From NCBI RefSeq assembly GCF_002931075.1, contig NZ_PSTQ01000009.1:62001-126000 (forward strand): DNA of 64,000 nucleotides, read 5' to 3'. Numbering within the stretch: the first letter of the stretch is position 1; each line of letters opens with the position of its first letter. A program made the position numbers and the translations under genes. Under the pieces are notes generated by a model that did no database searches, was not told the origin of the DNA, and saw nothing but the letters and a program-made list of their open reading frames with translations. The stretch comes from Pseudoclavibacter sp. AY1F1 (GTDB lineage: Bacteria; Actinomycetota; Actinomycetes; Actinomycetales; Microbacteriaceae). Below are positions 9,034-17,790 of this stretch, one piece after another.

Positions 9034-9618
9034 ATGGGCCGACCGAGTCTTGTGCACGAGCGACGCCCGCAGATCGTCGAGGCCGCGAAGCGAGTCATCG
9101 GCAAGTACGGGGTCGAGGGGGCGACACAGGAGCGCATAGCTTCCGAAGCTCAGCTGAGTCGGGCACACATCCGTCACTATGTCGGCAACCGCGACGAGCT
9201 CATCCAACTCGTCTGGAACTCGACGATGGAACCGTACGCACAAGAGATGCACGAACGCGTGCAGGCCGCGCACACCGGTCTTGGCCTCGCAGGAGTGCTC
9301 GACTTCCTCTTCGGCACCGGCGTCGAAGCGAGTCCAGACGATGCCGTCTTCGACGCGTTCCTGGCTTGGTCCCAGCACGACGAACGCGTCAGGGAACGCC
9401 TGCTCGACAGCTACGAGACAGTTGTCACCGAAGTCGCAACCGCGATCAGGGCGACGTATCCGAAGATGGACGTCGCCGAGAGCGAGGCGCTTGGCTACGC
9501 CATGCTCTGCCTCACCATCGGGTCCTCAAGCATGAGCGTGCTCCAGTTCCCCGCCAAGCAGACCGGCCGACTTCGGGATGTGGCGGCGTCCATGATCCAC
9601 GCGGCGGCGACTGCCTGA
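9034..9618 (+). CDS. TetR/AcrR-family regulator
   Basis: Repressor of 194 residues, with an N-terminal TetR helix-turn-helix (GVEGATQERIASEAQLSRAH, residues about 28-50) and an all-helical ligand domain. GAAGGAGGGGCC precedes the ATG. It converges on the APC permease gene and may regulate it and the divergent amidohydrolase, or the upstream HAD gene; the choice is inference. The effector is unknown. Confidence 0.88.
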   Translation: MGRPSLVHERRPQIVEAAKRVIGKYGVEGATQERIASEAQLSRAHIRHYVGNRDELIQLVWNSTMEPYAQEMHERVQAAHTGLGLAGVLDFLFGTGVEASPDDAVFDAFLAWSQHDERVRERLLDSYETVVTEVATAIRATYPKMDVAESEALGYAMLCLTIGSSSMSVLQFPAKQTGRLRDVAASMIHAAATA

Positions 9619-9645
9619 GAGCCACGACCACCACCGGACCGGGAC

Positions 9646-11049
9646 TCAGCTGCGGTCGGCGCTCGGGACCTCGAGGCTGCGGGTACCCTCGTCATCGCCC
9701 ACCTCATCCTCCGAGCGAATCTGCGCGGGCAGACGGCGGAAGCCCTTCGTAGTGAAGCCGAGGTAGATCACTCCGATGATCAGCCAGGTGACGCCGAGCA
9801 TCTTCGCTGAGGAATCGATGCTCACCCAGAGCGCGACATTGGTGGCGACGCCGATCAGCGGTAGGACGAGGTAGCGGATCACATCCGTCCCCGAACGCCG
9901 GCGCAGGCGAACGAAGTAGTGATTGATCACGGCGATGTTGACCATGATGAAGCCGGTGATGGCTCCGAAGCTCGTGAGCGAGGTCGCGCCGAGAAGGTTG
10001 TCGGTGAAGAACACGGCACCCATGGCCGCGACTGAGACGAGCACGATGTTGTTGACCGGGGTCCCGAATCGCGGCGAGAGCTTGCCGAAGAACCGCTTAG
10101 GGAGCAGACCGTCCCGGCCCATGCCGTAGAGCACACGTGAGACGGCGGCGACGGCGGCGATCGCGCAGAGGATGCTCGCGGCCTGATCAGCGACGAAGAA
10201 CGTGATGTTCAGTGCTTCTCCCCCGATGCGCGGCAGGAGCTCGAAAATCCCTGTGTCGGGGTCCTCGAACTCGGCGTACCCGTTGGGCCACGCGATCTGC
10301 AGGAAGTAGGCGATCGTCGCGAAGCCCAACCCCGCACCGACGCACATGATCAGGATCGCGCGCGGAATCGTGACGGTCGGTTCGTGGGTTTCCTCCGCAA
10401 GCGTCGAGACCGCATCGAACCCGAGGAACGACACGGCGAGGATCGACGCCGCCCACATGACGTTCCCGAAGTTGAACGTAGCCGCGTTGTAGAGGGCTTC
10501 CGGCACGAAGAGGCCGCCCGCACCGCTGCCCTGCAGGACGTAGTTCACGATCAGGCCGATGAGCACCACAGCGAAGATGATCTGGGCCGAGACGACGGCG
10601 ATGTTGAGTCGGCCCGAGATCTTGGCTCCGAGAATGTTCATGACTGCACCGAACGCAGCGGCGAGCACGACCCAGATTGCCGTCGGGATCGCGGGAACGT
10701 ACTCCTCCATGTATATCCCGAACAGCAGGTAGCAGATCATCGGCAGCAGCATGTAGTCGAGCAGGAACACCCAGCCGGTCGCGAATCCGAGGTAGGGATG
10801 CACGCTCTTCTGCACGTAGGTGTACGCGGAGCCTGCGACCGGGAAGGCCTTCACCATCTGCGCGTACGAGTACGCGGTGAAGAACATGACGACCAGCGTG
10901 ACGAGGTACGCGAGGGCCATCATGCCGCCGCTGAGCTCGGTGGCGATGCCGTAGAAGTTGAAGATGGCCGTCGGGGCGAGGTAGGCAAGCCCGAACGCCA
11001 GGAGGTGACGCAGCTTGAGTGATCGAACGAACTGGGTGGCTTGACTCAC
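9646..11049 (-). CDS. APC-family amino-acid/amine permease
   Basis: Integral membrane transporter of 467 residues with twelve predicted helices. The helix-1 pattern FGLAYLAPTAIFNFYG and the helix-6 region ILAVSFLGFDAVSTLAEETH with downstream PRAI are characteristic of the APC superfamily. It imports amino acids or related amines by proton symport or exchange. It is divergently transcribed from the YtcJ-like amidohydrolase; the shared 147-base promoter region suggests uptake and hydrolysis of the same nitrogenous compound. Confidence 0.92.
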   Translation of the reverse strand: MSQATQFVRSLKLRHLLAFGLAYLAPTAIFNFYGIATELSGGMMALAYLVTLVVMFFTAYSYAQMVKAFPVAGSAYTYVQKSVHPYLGFATGWVFLLDYMLLPMICYLLFGIYMEEYVPAIPTAIWVVLAAAFGAVMNILGAKISGRLNIAVVSAQIIFAVVLIGLIVNYVLQGSGAGGLFVPEALYNAATFNFGNVMWAASILAVSFLGFDAVSTLAEETHEPTVTIPRAILIMCVGAGLGFATIAYFLQIAWPNGYAEFEDPDTGIFELLPRIGGEALNITFFVADQAASILCAIAAVAAVSRVLYGMGRDGLLPKRFFGKLSPRFGTPVNNIVLVSVAAMGAVFFTDNLLGATSLTSFGAITGFIMVNIAVINHYFVRLRRRSGTDVIRYLVLPLIGVATNVALWVSIDSSAKMLGVTWLIIGVIYLGFTTKGFRRLPAQIRSEDEVGDDEGTRSLEVPSADRS

Positions 11050-11196
11050 GGGTGCTCCTCTGGGGTCTCCGTCGACTGCATTGTCGAGCGGAGTGGAGCA
11101 CGAAGCGTGCCCCTGACGAATAGATTACCAACATTGCTAATTTATGCCAGACTGCATTTCCAAGTTGTTACGTCTCTACCCGCAAGGAGCGCTCAC

Positions 11197-12879
11197 GTGG
11201 ACCTGACCCTGACGAACGGCAGATTCTTCACCGCCAACGAGGCCGCTCCATGGGCGAGTGGAGTCGTCATCCGTGACGGCAGGATCGCGGAGGTACTGGA
11301 TAAGGACACCCCGGCGCCACCAGCGGGCGCGCATCAGATCCACGACCTGGGCGGACGACTCGTACTGCCCGGTCTGATCGATGCCCACACCCACCCCAGC
11401 GGCGTCGCGAAGAGCGCCTGGCACGTCTCCCTCCCGCAGACGGACGACGTGGATGCGATCCTCGCCTTCATCCGCAAACACGGCGAGCGGCACCCCAAGG
11501 AGGAGGCGCCGTACCTGTTCTTCGAGTACTACCCGAGCACGCTGTTCGCGGGAAGCGCCCCGACGAAGGAGCTCCTCGACTCGGCGATCAGCGACCGCCC
11601 CGTGCTCTGCCAGGACTTCAGCGACCACGCGCACTGGGTCAACTCGAAGATGCTCGAGCTGCTCGAGGTCGACGAGCACACGCCAGACCCCGTGCCTGGC
11701 CTCGAGATGTTCGTCCGTGACGCACACGGCGTGCCGACGGGGCACATCCTCGAGTTCGCGCACCTCCGCTTCATCGACCGCCTGTACGACTCCATCGGGT
11801 GGCGCCCACCAGAGGAGCTGACCGCCGAGAGCCTGAAGCCATTCTTCGACTTCATGACGCGGCACGGCGTCACGTCCCTCTTCGAGGCGCTCATCGAGGA
11901 CGAGGATGTGCTCCCCGCGCTCCGCGAGCTCCACCGGCGCGGCGAACTGCACACCAGGTACGAAGGCGCGGTTCGATTCCGCACCCTCGCCGACCTCCCC
12001 GACGCGATCGAGCGAGCCCAGCGCCTCGACCGCGAGCACGGCACGGATCACATCCGCGTGCGCACGCTCAAGCTCTTCCTCGACGGCACGAACGAGAGCG
12101 GGAACAGCGCGGTCCTCGCTCCCCTGGTCCACAACGACTCTGGCAGCCTCGGCGAGATGCAGATCGAGACCGACGAACTGGTTAGCTGCCTGCTGCTGGC
12201 GAACGAGGCGGAGATCGACGTGCACATCCACATGGTCGGCGACCGCGCCTTCCGGGCTGGATGCGATGCCGTCGACGCCGCCAAGAAGTCGCTATCTGAG
12301 GCAGGCGAGGCCTGGCGGACCCAGGTGACGTTCGCCCACTGCGAGCTCATCGACCCGGCCGACATGCACCGACCTGCCGAGCTGGGCATCATCGTGAACT
12401 GGACGAACCACTGGTCCGCTGGGTACTTCGGCGAAGAAGCCAAGAGCTACCTCGGGGAGGAGCGCTGGAATCGGATGTACGACTTCCGAGGCATCCTGCA
12501 GGCCGGAGCCTCGATGACCTTCGCGAGCGACGTGGTGACGAACTACGAACTCCATCGCGGCAACCCGTTCTTCGGCATGCAGGTGGCAGCGACCCGGGTC
12601 GATCCGGAACTGCCGCTCGACCCCGATCGCTACCCGGGGAGTGTCCGGCCCAGCAGCGATTCGCGCTTCGATGTCACGGCGCTCCTGCGCGGGCACACCA
12701 TCGAGGCGGCGCGGCAGCTCCGGATCGATGACCGGGTCGGGTCTCTCGAGGTCGGGAAGGACGCGAACCTCGTTGTCCTCGACAGGGACCTCTTCGACGT
12801 GGAGCTCGATCAGCTCGGTCAGGTGAGCCCGTCGGCGGTCCTGTTCGAAGGAGAGCTGGCCTTCGGTTCGCTCACCTAG
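11197..12879 (+). CDS. YtcJ-like metal-dependent amidohydrolase
   Basis: Amidohydrolase-superfamily enzyme of 560 residues. The metal-binding HXH is at 64-66 (LIDAHTHPSG); further ligands are seen in VHIHMVGDRAF and FAHCELID, and the late Asp in FASDVVTNYE. The small beta-sandwich domain is formed by the N-terminus (DLTLTNGRFFTANE) and C-terminus (GSLEVGKDANLVVLDRDLF). The GTG at 11197 has AAGGAG upstream. Related proteins deacylate or hydrolyse N-substituted amides; the substrate here is unknown but may be what the divergent APC permease imports. Confidence 0.9.
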   Translation: MDLTLTNGRFFTANEAAPWASGVVIRDGRIAEVLDKDTPAPPAGAHQIHDLGGRLVLPGLIDAHTHPSGVAKSAWHVSLPQTDDVDAILAFIRKHGERHPKEEAPYLFFEYYPSTLFAGSAPTKELLDSAISDRPVLCQDFSDHAHWVNSKMLELLEVDEHTPDPVPGLEMFVRDAHGVPTGHILEFAHLRFIDRLYDSIGWRPPEELTAESLKPFFDFMTRHGVTSLFEALIEDEDVLPALRELHRRGELHTRYEGAVRFRTLADLPDAIERAQRLDREHGTDHIRVRTLKLFLDGTNESGNSAVLAPLVHNDSGSLGEMQIETDELVSCLLLANEAEIDVHIHMVGDRAFRAGCDAVDAAKKSLSEAGEAWRTQVTFAHCELIDPADMHRPAELGIIVNWTNHWSAGYFGEEAKSYLGEERWNRMYDFRGILQAGASMTFASDVVTNYELHRGNPFFGMQVAATRVDPELPLDPDRYPGSVRPSSDSRFDVTALLRGHTIEAARQLRIDDRVGSLEVGKDANLVVLDRDLFDVELDQLGQVSPSAVLFEGELAFGSLT

Positions 12880-12888
12880 GCACTCATC

Positions 12889-13803
12889 TCACTGCTCAGG
12901 GATGATCGAGGCCCCGAGACGCTCTTCAACCTGCGTCCAGACATGACGACCGAGCTCTGGACTGAGGCTCGTCGGCACCGGCGATGCGAGGATCGGTGTG
13001 CCGGTGGCTCCCGTGCGCGGTCCGAAATAGGCGTCAGCTGGAACCACGGGCGCAGTCATCGCCGCGATCACTGGCTGTGCAGCCACGTCCTTGCCCTGCG
13101 CGACCTTCGAGAACACCGGACCCATGACCGTCGCGAGTGCGCGGACAACCGCGGGTCGCTGATGCAGCGGTGGCCGATCCGGCGTCAGCGCGTCGATGGC
13201 GGAGCCGGGGTGGCTGACGATCGATCTGACCGGCGAGCCGCCCCCGATGAGCCGCCTGTCGAGCTCGAACCCCAGGATCTCTGCCGCGTGCTTCGAGGCT
13301 GCGTAGGCGACTCGAGGGCGATAGGAGCCCGGAGTAAGCCAATCCTCCGCATCGAACGGGATCTTCCTCGTGAGGAAACTGCCCGTGCTGACGACCCGCG
13401 CCGCAGGTGCGCGCATGAGCGCAGGGAAGCTCAACCGCAGGAACTCAAGGTGGGCGAGGACATTCACCCCGACAGTGGACTCCACCCCGAAGGGCCCTTC
13501 AACGTAGCTCGGGTGGGCGGCGATGACGCCGGCGTTCATCACGAGACCGTGCACGGGCTGGCCGGTGCCGACGCGCGATCCGGCCGCGCGAACGGATGCG
13601 AGGTCCGAGAGATCGAGTTCGAGGTGACGGTGGCGGCCGGGCTCCGGGAAGAGCGCAATCGCGGTCTGCGCCCGTTCCGCGGACCGGGCTGCCACGATGA
13701 TCTGCGCGCCGAGGCGTGCGAGCCCTTCAGCGATGAAGAATCCGATGCCACTCGTGGCACCGGTGACAATGACCGACTGTCCTTCGAGTCGTGATGTGTT
13801 CAC
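12889..13803 (-). CDS. Short-chain dehydrogenase/reductase
   Basis: NAD(P)-dependent oxidoreductase of 304 residues. TGATSGIG at about 15-22 binds the cofactor; NAGV follows strand 4; the catalytic Ser is in VVSTGSF and Tyr/Lys in YAASK. The C-terminal extension (TPDRPPLHQRPAVVRALATV) resembles the retinol-dehydrogenase-like branch of actinobacterial SDRs. It is divergent from a MarR regulator with palindromes between them, so MarR control by an electrophile or phenolic is likely by analogy. The substrate is unknown. Confidence 0.9.
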   Translation of the reverse strand: MNTSRLEGQSVIVTGATSGIGFFIAEGLARLGAQIIVAARSAERAQTAIALFPEPGRHRHLELDLSDLASVRAAGSRVGTGQPVHGLVMNAGVIAAHPSYVEGPFGVESTVGVNVLAHLEFLRLSFPALMRAPAARVVSTGSFLTRKIPFDAEDWLTPGSYRPRVAYAASKHAAEILGFELDRRLIGGGSPVRSIVSHPGSAIDALTPDRPPLHQRPAVVRALATVMGPVFSKVAQGKDVAAQPVIAAMTAPVVPADAYFGPRTGATGTPILASPVPTSLSPELGRHVWTQVEERLGASIIPEQ

Positions 13804-13888
13804 AGATACGGCTCTCTGCTGAGGCGCGTTGGCGCGTTGATAATTCCTTCAAGTTCTGAAGTTACCGTAGCAGAAGCTTCAAACCTTG

Positions 13889-13900
13889 TAGCAAGTGCTA
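13889..13900. promoter_or_regulatory. Putative MarR operator
   Basis: TAGCAAGTGCTA is an inverted repeat (TAGCA-AG-TGCTA) eleven bases before the MarR start. A second element upstream, CTTCAAGTTCTGAAG with a GAAGCTTC palindrome close by, lies nearer the divergent SDR. Both are well placed for autoregulation and control of the SDR gene. Confidence 0.45.
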
Positions 13901-13910
13901 GCGTGTGCAT

Positions 13911-14342
13911 ATGCAAGACGAGCGCGCTCAGAAGCTGTCAGCAGCCCTCTTCACCGTGTACGACGTCGTCGCGCGCACCAACGACGCCCTCGAACCAGCG
14001 CTCCGCGAGTTCGGGCTCACCGCAGGCACCGCTCATCTCCTCTGGGTGGTCGACCCCGACGCCCCCTCGCCGTCGATGCGCACGGCTGCCGAACGGACGC
14101 ACTGCACCCCACAGAACGTGACCTTCATGTGCCACCAGCTCGAAGCCAAAGGCCTCGTCACTCGAAAACCATCCCCCACCGATCTTCGACAGCGCGTCAT
14201 CGAACTCACCCAAGAGGGTCGCGTAGCTCGCGAAGCGATCATCAAGCTCGCCTCGACCCGCTCACCGCTCGCCGCCGTCGACGAGGCCGACCTCACGAGG
14301 ATCACCGAGCTCCTCAGAAGCGCACCTTCGCGCTCGGCCTGA
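13911..14342 (+). CDS. MarR-family regulator
   Basis: Winged-helix regulator of 143 residues. The recognition region is MRTAAERTHCTPQNVTFMCH and the wing carries KPSPTDLRQRVIELT with the usual Asp-Leu-Arg. Start at ATG 13911; an in-frame GTG six bases earlier is possible. There is no clear ribosome site. It is divergent from the SDR gene and has palindromes in its promoter, so it likely represses itself and that gene. Confidence 0.88.
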   Translation: MQDERAQKLSAALFTVYDVVARTNDALEPALREFGLTAGTAHLLWVVDPDAPSPSMRTAAERTHCTPQNVTFMCHQLEAKGLVTRKPSPTDLRQRVIELTQEGRVAREAIIKLASTRSPLAAVDEADLTRITELLRSAPSRSA

Positions 14343-14388
14343 CTCGCCCGCACGGAAAGGCATGACCATGCCCCCGGACTCGTGCCGG

Positions 14389-15321
14389 TCAGTAGAGCTC
14401 CAGAGCCAGCTCCTGCGCCAGCTCCATGCTCCGCCAGCGTGCAGGGGAGAAGTCGTACGGTATCATCTGCACGGCCTCGACGAGGCTTGTCCCGCGCGCT
14501 GCACCGGCATCTTCGGCGGTGCCCTCGGCGTCATCGGCAGGAGCAGGATGCGACTCTTCCCAGGCGTCGAACCGGTCGTTGTCAGCCTGCGCTAGGCCGG
14601 AGGTCTCGATGACCTCGTTGAGCTTGGCTTCGAAAGCGGCCCGTTCGGCGGCCACCTCCGCCACGCGAGGGTCGTCGACGGCGACCGTGTTGTCGAGCGC
14701 CTCTTCGGCGGCGTCGACCCGGTCACACTCGCGCCGAAGGCCCGGGTGAGTGGCGAGGGCGATGAATCGCGACGCCTGGACGGATGCGCCGAGCACGCCG
14801 AAGATCCGCTCCGTCACGAGCAGGGAGTCCAGGTCGTCCTGCCGCAGGGCACCCTCGGGAAGGCCCGCGAGGCGGTCACTCACGACATCGGAGAGCAGAC
14901 CCAACCTGCTGCCCTGCGCACGCATACGCTGCACGGCGATCCGCTGCTGCTCGAGTTCCACCTGCCGGACGACGAGAGACTCCTCCAGTCGCTCAAGGAT
15001 GCGCGCGACGTCGCCACCCTCCTCGCCACTGCCACTGCCACTGCCACTGTCGGCGGAGTCGGAGTCGGAGTCGGAGTCGCCCGCGTCAGCGAAGGCGTCG
15101 CGGATGTCGTCGAGGGCGATGCCAGCGTCGGCCATCCGTCGGATCCAGAGCAGTTGGATCATCTCGTCGTAGCCGTAGCGGCGCCGGTCGTCGCTCCCTC
15201 GCTCGGGCTCCGGAAGCAGGCCGATCTGGTGGTAGTGACGAATCGCGCGCGGCGTGGTGCCGACGAACTTGGCGGCACCCCCGATCGTGACCTGGCGCGG
15301 CGGGGTGAACGACGAGAACAT
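14389..15321 (-). CDS. MerR-family regulator with acidic Asp-Ser/Gly-Ser repeat insertion
   Basis: Regulator of about 310 residues. The helix-turn-helix is at about 8-45 (GAAKFVGTTPRAIRHYHQIG). The ATG at 15321 follows AGGAAG; an earlier start lacks one. Between the DNA-binding part and the coiled coil (LERLEESLVVRQVELEQQ) lies a low-complexity linker of alternating Asp-Ser then Gly-Ser residues at about 82-100. The C-terminal half is long, acidic and helical, with no recognisable ligand domain. It resembles actinobacterial MerR proteins of unknown effector. It converges with the MarR gene; no target gene is obvious. Confidence 0.85.
   Translation of the reverse strand: MFSSFTPPRQVTIGGAAKFVGTTPRAIRHYHQIGLLPEPERGSDDRRRYGYDEMIQLLWIRRMADAGIALDDIRDAFADAGDSDSDSDSADSGSGSGSGEEGGDVARILERLEESLVVRQVELEQQRIAVQRMRAQGSRLGLLSDVVSDRLAGLPEGALRQDDLDSLLVTERIFGVLGASVQASRFIALATHPGLRRECDRVDAAEEALDNTVAVDDPRVAEVAAERAAFEAKLNEVIETSGLAQADNDRFDAWEESHPAPADDAEGTAEDAGAARGTSLVEAVQMIPYDFSPARWRSMELAQELALELY
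15025..15078. repeat. Hexanucleotide repeats inside the MerR gene
   Basis: Four exact copies of GCCACT (15025-15048) and four of GGAGTC (15055-15078), six bases apart. Both unit lengths keep the reading frame and encode the Gly-Ser and Asp-Ser runs of the MerR linker. Copy number could change by slippage without frameshifting. Confidence 0.9.
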
Positions 15322-15439
15322 GTGCGGCCTTCCTCTTGACGGGCGGGATTGCATCCACTGCACCACATGACGTTACGGAAGCTGCAAGTCCGCGCTCAAC
15401 CTGACAGGCCACCGTGCCGCAGACGACGGGTCTAGAATG

Positions 15440-15450
15440 AGAACTGTTCT
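15440..15450. promoter_or_regulatory. Putative operator of the GntR-ABC operon
   Basis: AGAACTGTTCT is a perfect inverted repeat (five-base arms, one-base centre) 33 bases before the GntR start. It lies where a YtrA-type repressor would autoregulate; assignment to that protein is inference. Confidence 0.45.
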
Positions 15451-15483
15451 GGTGTTATGGTGTTTATGTACAGTGGAGTTCGC

Positions 15484-15864
15484 ATGCGGAAAGTACTGAT
15501 TTCAACGAGTGCCTCGGCGCCCATCTACGAGCAGATCAAGACGCAGGTACGGTCGGCGATCCTGTCCGGAGACGTGGCGGCGGGCGAGACGTTGCCGTCA
15601 TTGCGCCAGCTGGCGGCAGACCTCCGAGTGAGTGTCATCACGGTGACACGCGCCTACAACGATCTCGTCCACGAGGGCCTGGTCCGCAACGAGCATGGGC
15701 GCGGATTCGTCGTGCTGGAGGTCGACCCCACGATCGCCTCCGGAGCCCTGGAGGAGCGAGTCTCCGCCGCACTGCAGGAGCTGCTCATCGCCGCTCGAAG
15801 CGCCCACATCGACATCGACGACATGCACCGACGCCTCGATGAGGCTTGGAGGAACAATGACTGA
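15484..15864 (+). CDS. GntR-family regulator, YtrA subfamily
   Basis: Small regulator of 126 residues. The GntR winged helix is IYEQIKTQVRSAILSGDVAA through LPSLRQLAADLRVSVITVTR, and only a short C-terminal tail (ERVSAALQELLIAARSAHID) follows, as in the YtrA subfamily, which lacks a large effector domain. Start at ATG 15484. It overlaps the ABC ATPase by eight bases. By analogy with YtrA it represses its own operon and is released under cell-envelope or antibiotic stress. Confidence 0.92.
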   Translation: MRKVLISTSASAPIYEQIKTQVRSAILSGDVAAGETLPSLRQLAADLRVSVITVTRAYNDLVHEGLVRNEHGRGFVVLEVDPTIASGALEERVSAALQELLIAARSAHIDIDDMHRRLDEAWRNND

Positions 15865-16705
15865 CGACGCAGCGCAGATCACGGACCTGCGCATCACCCG
15901 CCCCGACTTCACGGTCGAGGACGTTTCATTCACCATCCCACGCGGCTCAGTGGTTGGACTCGTCGGCCCGAACGGCGCCGGGAAGACCACAATCATCCGC
16001 TCCCTGCTCGGCCTGATCACTCCCGATGCGGGACGAATCGAGGTGCTCGGCGGCCCAGCCGGCGCGAGCGCGGCCCTCGCGAAGACGGGCATCGTGCTGG
16101 ACCGACCGACGGCCGCCGAAGACTGGCGCGTGACCTCGCTCGACCGCAGACTCGCGCCGTTCTACCCGAGGTGGGACCACGCCCGCTTCGCACAGCTGCT
16201 AGACCAGTTCGGAATCCCGCAGAAACGGCGAGTCGGCGAGCTCTCGCGAGGCCAGGGCGTAAAGCTCGCACTCTCGTGCGCACTGGCACAGCGACCTGAA
16301 CTCCTGATCCTCGACGAGCCCTCGAGTGGGCTCGACCCGGCATCGCGCCGAGAGATCACCGACGTGATCCGCGAGTTCATGGTCGATCCGCAGCACGCAG
16401 TGCTGTTCTCGACGCACATCACGACCGACCTCGACGAACTCGCCGACGACGTCATCGTGCTCGTGGGCGGGCGCATCGCTCACCGGGGCCCGCTCCCTGA
16501 CGTCAAGGAGAGCTTCGCCATCGCGCGCGGAACGGGAACAGTACCCGCGAGCGCCCTCGGCCCGCAGCACACCGGCCAGGGGTGGTCCGCGCTCATCCGC
16601 ACCGACGACTCCCCTCAATACGGGCCAGAGATCGTGATCGACGAGGCGACCATCGACGACATCATCATCCACCTGAACGCCGCGCACGAGGAGGCAACAG
16701 CATGA
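15857..16705 (+). CDS. ABC transporter, ATP-binding subunit (YtrB-like)
   Basis: ATPase of 282 residues. Walker A is GPNGAGKT near 36-43, the signature is ELSRGQGVKL, and Walker B is LLILDEPSSGLDP followed by the switch His in FSTHITTDLDEL. Start at ATG 15857 inside the end of the GntR gene. The C-terminal 60 residues are a poorly conserved accessory region typical of YtrB/BcrA-like proteins. It pairs with the following permease. Confidence 0.92.
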   Translation: MTDDAAQITDLRITRPDFTVEDVSFTIPRGSVVGLVGPNGAGKTTIIRSLLGLITPDAGRIEVLGGPAGASAALAKTGIVLDRPTAAEDWRVTSLDRRLAPFYPRWDHARFAQLLDQFGIPQKRRVGELSRGQGVKLALSCALAQRPELLILDEPSSGLDPASRREITDVIREFMVDPQHAVLFSTHITTDLDELADDVIVLVGGRIAHRGPLPDVKESFAIARGTGTVPASALGPQHTGQGWSALIRTDDSPQYGPEIVIDEATIDDIIIHLNAAHEEATA

Positions 16706-17340
16706 CGCTCGCATTCACTCGCTTCGACCTGACGTCCTGGGCCTTCAAGAAGCAGACGCTGCTGCTGCTCGCGTTCATCGCCCTCATCGGCATCGTGCTT
16801 CCGATACCGGGAATGGCGATCGCCGCATCCGCACTCGTCACATCCCTAATCCTCTCCGCCCCGTTCCTGGGCGACGAACGAGATCGACTCGACACGCTCT
16901 ACGGAGTGCTCCCGATCTCGCGCAGCACCGTCGTCGTCGGCCGCGCGCTCTCAGTGCTCCTGTTCGGCCTCGCGGCCGTCGCCGTCGCTACCGCCGTAAC
17001 CTTCGTCATGGCCTGGGTGCGCAACCGCGAGCTGGCGCCCGAGCTCCTCATCGTCAGCTACGCGGCGGCGTTCGCGATCGTCGGCCTGGCGGTCGGCGTG
17101 CAGCTCCCCGTGCTCTTCCGCGTCGGCTACACCCGCGGACGCTTCATGGTCTACGTTCCGGTGATCGTCATCGCGGGCGGAGCGTGGGTGGGCCAGGCCG
17201 CCGGCATCCTCGGCGACCAGACGTTCTCCGCACTACCCCTCGAGGGTGTCGTCGCCGCATGTGCCGCCATCGGCGTCATCGGCATCACCGTCGGCACGGG
17301 CCTCGCTGTGCGGTTCTACGGAGCGCGCGAACTGCGCTGA
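16702..17340 (+). CDS. ABC transporter, permease subunit
   Basis: Membrane protein of 212 residues with five or six hydrophobic segments (for example LLLAFIALIGIVLPIPGMAI and the C-terminal VVAACAAIGVIGITVGTGLA). The DERDRLDTLYGVLPISRS loop after the second segment is typical of ABC-2 permeases from GntR-controlled operons. ATGA overlap with the ATPase. It completes the GntR-ATPase-permease operon; the substrate is unknown. Confidence 0.88.
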   Translation: MTLAFTRFDLTSWAFKKQTLLLLAFIALIGIVLPIPGMAIAASALVTSLILSAPFLGDERDRLDTLYGVLPISRSTVVVGRALSVLLFGLAAVAVATAVTFVMAWVRNRELAPELLIVSYAAAFAIVGLAVGVQLPVLFRVGYTRGRFMVYVPVIVIAGGAWVGQAAGILGDQTFSALPLEGVVAACAAIGVIGITVGTGLAVRFYGARELR

Positions 17341-17377
17341 CCCCGACCCGCCCCCACACACCATGGATTGCAATACC

Positions 17378-17404
17378 TTGCATTGCAAACTAAAGTGCAA
17401 TGCA
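17378..17404. promoter_or_regulatory. Putative PadR operator
   Basis: Two overlapping-style palindromes, TTGCATTGCAA (17378-17388) and TGCAATGCA (17396-17404), run up to the PadR start codon, with a further TTGCAA upstream. TAAAGT between them could be the -10 element of a leaderless transcript. Repeated TTGCA half-sites before a padR gene suggest autorepression. Confidence 0.5.
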
Positions 17405-17790
17405 TGACAACCTCAGTTGGTGCGCAACTTCGCAAGGGTGTCGTCGAGTACTGCGTCCTCGGACTCCTCCAACAGGGGCCCATGTATGGGTGGCTGATCT
17501 CAGAACGACTGGTCTCCCTCGGGCTCATCGGGAGCATCGGGACGCTCTACCCGTTGATGACTCGACTGCGCGAGCGTGAGCTGATCGCCGCGCATGCCGA
17601 CGACTCCGATTCGGCGCGCCCCCGGAAGTACTACGCGCTCACCAGCCAAGGGCTTGCCGAGTTGGAGCAGTTCCGGTCCCAGTGGGCACCGTTCGCCTCC
17701 GCCGTGGAGGAAGTCACCCAATCACGCACGAGCACGAGCACGACCGACATCATCGGCTCGCGCGATCCGAGGGAAGCAGGAGACCAATGA
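17404..17790 (+). CDS. PadR-family regulator
   Basis: Regulator of 128 residues with the PadR winged helix: VEYCVLGLLQQGPMYGWLIS, then GTLYPLMTRLRERELI and a wing RPRKYYALTSQGLAEL. I start it at ATG 17404 (MTTSVGAQLRKG); an earlier ATG at 17368 would run through the operator. The stop overlaps the next start (ATGA). It is coupled to a HAAS-type membrane protein, a common PadR partnership in Gram-positive bacteria. Confidence 0.9.
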   Translation: MTTSVGAQLRKGVVEYCVLGLLQQGPMYGWLISERLVSLGLIGSIGTLYPLMTRLRERELIAAHADDSDSARPRKYYALTSQGLAELEQFRSQWAPFASAVEEVTQSRTSTSTTDIIGSRDPREAGDQ

